Source: Mariprofundaceae bacterium
GTDB taxonomy: Bacteria; Pseudomonadota; Zetaproteobacteria; Mariprofundales; Mariprofundaceae
Assembly: GCA_030950825.1 (NCBI GenBank)
Contig: JAUZQT010000130.1
Span: 1-10,677 of the forward strand
Length of the DNA stretch: 10,677 bases
Direction of reading: 5' to 3'
The notes below the pieces were generated by a model. It was not told the DNA's origin. It made no database searches and saw only the letters and a list, made by a program, of their open reading frames with translations. The position numbers and the translations under genes are program-made. Positions 6,970 to 10,677 of the stretch are shown in pieces. Numbering within the stretch: position 1 is the stretch's first letter; the number at the start of each line of letters is the position of its first letter.

Positions 6970-7734
6970 ATGTTAATCGTTATTTCTCCAGCCAAAAAAC
7001 TTGATATGGATACAGTTACTCCTTTTTCCGATCATAGCCAGCCCGAACTCTTAGAACATGCAGGTAATCTGATCGACATTTTACGCAATAAAGACAGTTT
7101 TGATATTGCAGAAATGATGAAACTTTCCATGCCACTGGCTGATTTGAATGTCGCACGCTATCAGGCATGGCACTTACCCTTCTCATTGAACAATGCCAAA
7201 CAAGCACTCTGGGCATTTCGCGGTGATGTCTATCAAAGCATGGGTGTAGATAGTTTGAGCACTGATGACACTGCCTTTGCTCAAAAGCACCTGCGTATTC
7301 TCTCTGGTTTATATGGCCTACTGCGCCCTTTGGATCTTATGCAGGCGTACCGTTTGGAAATGGGTACAAAGCTGCGTAACCCACAAGGCAACGATTTATA
7401 CACATTCTGGGGTAATATTATTACAGAGCACCTCAATATGGCCTTAGCCCAACAAGGCGATCAAATTTTACTAAACTTAGCATCCCAAGAATATTTTAAA
7501 TCTGTGCGAAGCAATATGTTGAAAGGGAAAATTATCACCCCTGTATTCAAAGAACTCAAAAATGGGCAATATAAGGTGATTGGTATTTATGCCAAACGGG
7601 CGCGGGGTTTAATGAGTCGCTATATTATCCAGCATCGCTTAAATAAACCCGATGAACTACGCCAGTTTGACAAGGATGGTTACAGCTATAACCCAGAGCT
7701 CTCAAAGCCGCAGCAGCCTGTGTTTACACGTTAA
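6970..7734 (+). CDS. yaaA: Peroxide stress protein YaaA
   Basis: YaaA (DUF328/UPF0246) lowers damage from hydrogen peroxide, in E. coli by limiting free intracellular iron, and has been reported to bind DNA. The protein is 254 residues, near the 258 of E. coli. Its start MLIVISPAKKLD is the family N-terminus. Further hallmarks are LSGLYGLLRPLDLMQAYRLEMG near 110-130, FWG at about 142, NLASQEYFKSV near 170, and the C-terminal GYSYNP. The frame opens upstream at TTG 6922, but that stretch crosses no conserved residues, and the ATG at 6970 fits the family. The ribosome site is weak. Its place after xthA joins two oxidative-damage genes, though the stem-loops between them leave cotranscription open. 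Confidence 0.94.
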   Translation: MLIVISPAKKLDMDTVTPFSDHSQPELLEHAGNLIDILRNKDSFDIAEMMKLSMPLADLNVARYQAWHLPFSLNNAKQALWAFRGDVYQSMGVDSLSTDDTAFAQKHLRILSGLYGLLRPLDLMQAYRLEMGTKLRNPQGNDLYTFWGNIITEHLNMALAQQGDQILLNLASQEYFKSVRSNMLKGKIITPVFKELKNGQYKVIGIYAKRARGLMSRYIIQHRLNKPDELRQFDKDGYSYNPELSKPQQPVFTR

Positions 7735-7774
7735 CAGTCAGCTTACCATGGCAAGGAACGTGCACGAAATAACT

Positions 7775-9013
7775 TTATGCAAAAGACAGTGCCTTACGCA
7801 TAGCCGATGTTATTGTCCGTAAATTTTCAGGGCTTATGATAAAAGGTGGCATGGTATAGATAAGCTTTCCAAATGGACGCAACCACACACCTTGCTCAAT
7901 CAAACACTGTTGAACTTTTTTGACATCCACAGGCGCTTTCATTTCAATCACCCCAATCGCACCAAACACGCGAACATCGGCAACACTTGGGTGCTGCCGA
8001 CATACGGCTAAGTCATTGGATAATTGCAACGCAATATCACAGACACGCTGCTGCCAAGGTGAATCAAGCAACAATTGCAACGAGGCAAGGGCAACCGAAC
8101 ATGCCAATGGATTGGCCATAAAGGTTGGGCCGTGCATCAATATGCCTGCACCATCGGCATGAATGCCTGCACATACTTTGGCTGAGCATAAGGTTGCGGC
8201 CAGACTCATATAACCACCTGTCAAGGCCTTCCCCACACACATAATATCGGGCTGTATATTGGCGTGTTCACAAGCAAATAATTTTCCTGTCCGACCAAAA
8301 CCTGTGGCAATTTCATCGACAATGAGCAATACATCATATTGATGGCATAAGGCGCGAATTTGTTGTAAAAATTCTGGTGAGTAAAATTGCATGCCACCAG
8401 CGCCTTGAACCATCGGCTCAACAATCACCGCAGCCAGCTCATGGTGATGGGCTTTGATTTGTGATGTAAAGGCTTCAATATTAACATCAGAAAAATAATG
8501 TTTGGGCAAAACATCGGCGAACATATGGTGCATACCAGAAATGGGATCACACACCGCCATCGCGCCAAAGGTGTCCCCATGGTAAGCAGATTTTAGTGCC
8601 AATAACTTGGATTTTTCTCTTATGCCCTGTGCCTGCCAGTGTTGCAAAGCCATTTTAATCGCAACTTCCACCGATACCGAGCCAGAATCTGCAAAAAAAA
8701 CATGCTGCATATCTTGAGGTACTATGGATAAGAGTAGTTTTGCCAACGCCGCAGCTGGTTTATGTGTCAGGCCGCCAAACATAACATGTGCCATATTGCC
8801 AAGCTGCGCTTCAATGGCTGTGTTCAATGCAGGAACATTATAACCATGAATTGCACACCACCATGATGCCATGCCGTCAATCACGGTGCGTCCATCTTCA
8901 AAGTTTAATAGCACACCCGAAGCAGATTTCACAGCATACACAGGTGGAGGATTTTGCATGGAAGCATAAGGGTGCCAGACATGCTCAGATTCAAATTTCA
9001 ATAAGTCACTCAT
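7775..9013 (-). CDS. bioA: Adenosylmethionine-8-amino-7-oxononanoate aminotransferase
   Basis: BioA transfers an amino group from S-adenosylmethionine to KAPA, giving DAPA, the third-last step to biotin. It is a cytoplasmic PLP enzyme of aminotransferase class III and usually a dimer. The 412 residues include HVWHPYASM (Y16, substrate pocket), DGMASWWCAIHGY (W51, W52), DSGSVSVEVAIKMA (109-122), AYHGDT (Y144), VDEIATGFGRTG (D233 binds the PLP nitrogen) and GKALTGGY with the Schiff-base lysine K262. GPTFMANPLACSVALASL follows, as expected. It stands alone: no bioB, F, C or D is in the window, and it converges on yaaA with 40 bases between them and no clear terminator. No good Shine-Dalgarno site precedes its ATG. 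A short open frame ends 9 bases upstream, suggesting it once followed another gene closely. Confidence 0.95.
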   Translation of the reverse strand: MSDLLKFESEHVWHPYASMQNPPPVYAVKSASGVLLNFEDGRTVIDGMASWWCAIHGYNVPALNTAIEAQLGNMAHVMFGGLTHKPAAALAKLLLSIVPQDMQHVFFADSGSVSVEVAIKMALQHWQAQGIREKSKLLALKSAYHGDTFGAMAVCDPISGMHHMFADVLPKHYFSDVNIEAFTSQIKAHHHELAAVIVEPMVQGAGGMQFYSPEFLQQIRALCHQYDVLLIVDEIATGFGRTGKLFACEHANIQPDIMCVGKALTGGYMSLAATLCSAKVCAGIHADGAGILMHGPTFMANPLACSVALASLQLLLDSPWQQRVCDIALQLSNDLAVCRQHPSVADVRVFGAIGVIEMKAPVDVKKVQQCLIEQGVWLRPFGKLIYTMPPFIISPENLRTITSAMRKALSFA

Positions 9014-9022
9014 ACAAACGTA

Positions 9023-9117
9023 CTATGCTGATATGCTGGCAGAAGGAAACATCGCACCACGCCGCTGTTCTTCGGGAGGCTGGTTTTTGAGGCTTTCTAA
9101 ACTATTGGCGGCGCTAA
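9023..9117 (-). pseudogene. Possible 3' stump of a gene upstream of bioA
   Basis: A minus-strand frame ends at TAG 9023-9025, 9 bases before the bioA start. It reads back through about 30 residues (LSAANSLESLKNQPPEEQ, then RRGAMFPSASISA). It meets a stop within the inverted repeat of the MITE-like element, and no start codon with a ribosome site serves it. The charged, ordinary-looking composition and operon-like spacing suggest the tail of a real gene cut off by the element. A chance open frame is quite possible at this length, and the protein is not recognised. Confidence 0.25.
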
Positions 9118-9278
9118 GGAACGGGAATTAAATAACTTGCGCAATTCATGCTTGTCTTTTTGCCCAGCATGGGAGTTGCAAAAAAAGTTTACATAGCAGG
9201 CTATGCTTCGCTTTTTGCGCCTTCATGCTGAACAAAAACACTGCGCTTTAAATGCACATGTTATTTAATTCCCGTTCC
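9118..9278. mobile_element. MITE-like element, 161 bp, flanked by TAA
   Basis: The ends are a perfect 19-bp inverted repeat: GGAACGGGAATTAAATAAC at 9118-9136 and its complement at 9260-9278. TAA stands directly outside both ends (9115-9117 and 9279-9281), as a 3-bp target duplication would. The inside is also largely self-complementary: CAGCATG (9165-9171) faces CATGCTG (9224-9230) with flanking TTTTTG/CAAAAA partners, GCAAAAAAAG faces CTTTTTGC, and CATAG-CAGG-CTATG (9192-9205) forms the tip. There is no open frame of note. This is the structure of a non-autonomous element moved by another element's transposase. A 3-bp TNA target would fit some IS5-group elements; that link is inference. Confidence 0.75.
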
Positions 9279-9311
9279 TAAATGACGTTGGGTGGTCGAT
9301 GCTTCGTCAGC

Positions 9312-9347
9312 AAATCTCGACCAATTATTAATGATTGGCCGAGATTT
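9312..9347. repeat. Hairpin in the bioA-vapBC spacer
   Basis: AAATCTCGACCAAT (9312-9325) faces ATTGGCCGAGATTT (9334-9347), 13 of 14 pairs with an 8-base loop. It is followed on the plus strand by TCTGCTACT, which is not a convincing terminator tail. The rest of 9282-9478 holds no gene I can support; a minus-strand frame here (stop at 9352) has no recognisable motif and overlaps the vapB promoter and start. Confidence 0.6.
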
Positions 9348-9478
9348 TCTGCTACTCGTTCTGCAACTGGCATGCAGGAAGACCATCTAAAAATATCCAA
9401 AGGGATACTGTATCTTTATAAAAACCAATAGTTTCCATGTCCATTTTAAAGGCAGATAGCATGACCATCTCCAATCGT

Positions 9479-9507
9479 TTGACCGCATGACTCATGAAAT
9501 ATATCAT
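9479..9507 (+). promoter_or_regulatory. Sigma-70 promoter of vapBC
   Basis: TTGACC (-35, 9479-9484) and TATCAT (-10, 9502-9507) are separated by exactly 17 bases. Each matches the consensus in five of six positions. Transcription would start near 9514, giving a short leader before the vapB ribosome site AGGAG at 9520-9524. Confidence 0.75.
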
Positions 9508-9518
9508 TTGGTATATAT
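9499..9518. promoter_or_regulatory. Probable VapB/VapBC autoregulatory operator
   Basis: ATATATC and GGTATATAT form an imperfect dyad around CATTTG, covering the -10 box and the expected transcription start. VapB antitoxins of the AbrB type, alone or with VapC, typically repress their own promoter at such AT-rich dyads. The position fits this, but the assignment is inference. Confidence 0.45.
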
Positions 9519-9531
9519 TAGGAGTCATATT

Positions 9532-9771
9532 ATGAACACAGCCAAAATTTTTCAGAATGGGCGCAGTCAGGCAGTTCGCCTGCCGAAAGAGTTTCGTTTT
9601 GAGGGGAACGAGGTTTTTGTCCACAAAGTAGGGAATGCTGTTGTTCTATTACCCACCCAACATAGTTGGGATACGTTTTTCCAGTCGTTGGATAAATTTT
9701 CTGATGACTTTATGCAAGATGGTCGGCAGCAAGCATTAACGCAGGAACGTGATTTTTCCTGTTTCGATTGA
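9532..9771 (+). CDS. vapB: VapB-type antitoxin (SpoVT/AbrB family)
   Basis: This is the antitoxin of a type II pair: it binds and blocks the VapC ribonuclease and represses the operon. The 79 residues begin MNTAKIFQNGRSQAVRLPKEFRF, the swapped-hairpin AbrB DNA-binding domain (about 1-50), with GNEVFV and GNAVVLLP as its second half. The acidic and polar C-terminal tail (FSDDFMQ ... ERDFSCFD) is the usual toxin-binding segment. I start at ATG 9532, served by AGGAG 7 bases upstream; an in-frame ATG at 9487 lies before the promoter -10 box and cannot be the start. vapC follows after 10 bases. Confidence 0.93.
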   Translation: MNTAKIFQNGRSQAVRLPKEFRFEGNEVFVHKVGNAVVLLPTQHSWDTFFQSLDKFSDDFMQDGRQQALTQERDFSCFD

Positions 9772-9781
9772 GGGCTTCCTG

Positions 9782-10186
9782 ATGTATATGCTAGACACCA
9801 ATATCTGTATTTACCTGATTAAAAATAATCCACCTCATGTGCGCACGTACTTTGAACGGCTAAAACCTGGCGATATTCTGTTATCATCCATCGTACTGGC
9901 AGAATTAATGTATGGCATTTCAAAAAGCCAGAAAAAAGAACGCAATATGCTTGCATTGGAAATGTTTTTGCTGCCTCTGGAGATTGTATCGTTTGATACA
10001 TCTGCTGCAGAAAAGTATGGGGATATTCGTTCGATCCTGGAACAATCAGGCCAAATTATTGGTGGAAATGATCTGTTTATTGCTGCTCATGCACTTAGCC
10101 TGGATGTCGCCTTGGTCACCAATAACATGAAGGAATTTACCCGCGTGCCAAAGCTTAAACTTGAGAACTGGGCAGAAAAATATTAA
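9782..10186 (+). CDS. vapC: VapC-type toxin, PIN-domain ribonuclease
   Basis: This is the toxin of the pair: a magnesium-dependent RNase that in studied members cuts initiator tRNA or rRNA and stops translation. The 134 residues form one PIN domain. The acidic site is intact: D5 (MLDTN), E41 (LAELMYG) and D97 (GGNDLFIAAHA), with T113 and N115 (LVTNN) near the fourth position. LELEN-type ending KLKLENW is standard. I start at ATG 9782, with GAGGG 7 bases upstream overlapping the vapB stop; the frame's earlier ATG at 9749 lies inside vapB. The active site is complete, so the toxin should be functional. The target RNA cannot be read from the sequence. Confidence 0.94.
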   Translation: MYMLDTNICIYLIKNNPPHVRTYFERLKPGDILLSSIVLAELMYGISKSQKKERNMLALEMFLLPLEIVSFDTSAAEKYGDIRSILEQSGQIIGGNDLFIAAHALSLDVALVTNNMKEFTRVPKLKLENWAEKY

Positions 10187-10243
10187 AGACAAAGAACTAT
10201 CAGTAATCATCAGACTTTTCAGCATTGAGGGGAATAATTAACC

Positions 10244-10677
10244 ATGGCACTACCCGGAAAGAAAAAGAAATCAATGCCACATGATATTCACCTGTTGGAA
10301 GCCAGACGTGCTGAACGGGCGCTTCACCTGTTTACCAACCGTGATAATGAGCGTGATATCCTCAAACAATTCTTTCAAACCATTAGTGAAGATGGTTCTG
10401 AACTTGATAAGCCTGTATTAAGTTTTTGGGGTGTGGGTGGTATCGGAAAAAGCTCATTGCTTAAACGCGTGTGGAAAGAATTTCAGGATTCGAATGCTGA
10501 ATCCCAGATGAAACTCATTCATTTGGATCTGGATGCAAGTAAATATGAAACCATTGCTCCCATCGAGATATTCTGGCGATTAAGGCTCATGATTCATGAA
10601 CAGGCCAGAGTTCCATTTCATCTTTTTGATTTGCTTTATCTGAAGTATAAAGAGCTCAACAATGAACCCGTAGATTT
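10244..10677 (+). CDS. P-loop NTPase, STAND/NACHT-like, N-terminal part (cut by window end)
   Basis: The first 144 codons are visible. The N-terminus has a lysine run (6-9), then TNRDNERDILKQFF (31-44), the usual lead-in to a STAND or AAA ATPase module. The Walker A motif is GVGGIGKS (63-70) after a hydrophobic strand. The next strand is MKLIHLDLD (89-97), and FDLLYLKYK (128-136) resembles a stretch I recall from STAND ATPases with C-terminal repeats. Walker B, sensor and any repeat domain lie beyond the window. No separate effector domain precedes the ATPase. GAGGGGA is 10 bases before the ATG, and the gene starts 58 bases after vapC on the same strand. Signal-sensing or anti-phage defence is possible for this superfamily, but no function is shown by the sequence here. 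Confidence 0.7.
   Translation, partial: MALPGKKKKSMPHDIHLLEARRAERALHLFTNRDNERDILKQFFQTISEDGSELDKPVLSFWGVGGIGKSSLLKRVWKEFQDSNAESQMKLIHLDLDASKYETIAPIEIFWRLRLMIHEQARVPFHLFDLLYLKYKELNNEPVD

Noticed and set aside
9352..9624. A 90-codon minus-strand frame overlapping the vapB promoter and start.
   Set aside because: No recognisable motif, no ribosome site, and it runs antisense through a well-supported antitoxin gene and its promoter.
1..10677. CRISPR arrays, tRNA or rRNA genes, phage integration sites.
   Set aside because: No regularly spaced repeats, no cloverleaf or rRNA-like sequence, and no att-like duplication could be seen.

Overview
The window looks like chromosomal DNA of a moderate-GC proteobacterium. 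The PurB, ExoIII, YaaA and BioA proteins are proteobacterial in type, and a tRNA-dependent amidotransferase operon (gatCAB) and a small periplasmic c-type cytochrome are present. An iron- or sulfur-oxidising lineage such as Zetaproteobacteria would fit, but that is only a guess from gene content. Nothing here fixes the genus.

Layout. Bases 1-371 hold the right end of an insertion-sequence-like element: the C-terminus of a transposase, a long imperfect inverted repeat, and a terminal-repeat-like sequence whose last three bases are also the purB stop codon. purB (minus strand) follows. A 302-base divergent spacer separates it from a secreted monohaem cytochrome c (plus strand). A strong bidirectional terminator lies between the cytochrome gene and the convergent gatC-gatA-gatB operon (minus strand; overlaps of 1 and 4 bases). 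A divergent spacer leads to xthA and yaaA (plus strand), both linked in E. coli to surviving oxidative damage. Between them are two stem-loops and a second copy of the element-end sequence. bioA (minus strand) converges on yaaA.

The right-hand end is accessory. Upstream of bioA is a 161-bp MITE-like element with 19-bp perfect terminal inverted repeats, flanked on both sides by TAA. It sits beside what may be the stump of a gene once cotranscribed with bioA. Then come a vapBC-type toxin-antitoxin operon with a clear sigma-70 promoter and an overlapping dyad operator, and the first 144 codons of a P-loop (STAND/NACHT-like) NTPase that runs off the window.

How the genes work together: purB makes AMP and feeds the purine pathway at two steps. 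GatCAB corrects mischarged Glu-tRNA(Gln) and/or Asp-tRNA(Asn). XthA repairs abasic and oxidised DNA ends while YaaA limits peroxide/iron damage. BioA is an isolated biotin gene. No complete new system is visible. The best candidate for something uncommon is the MITE / vapBC / STAND-NTPase stretch at 9118-10677, where the NTPase is truncated by the window edge.
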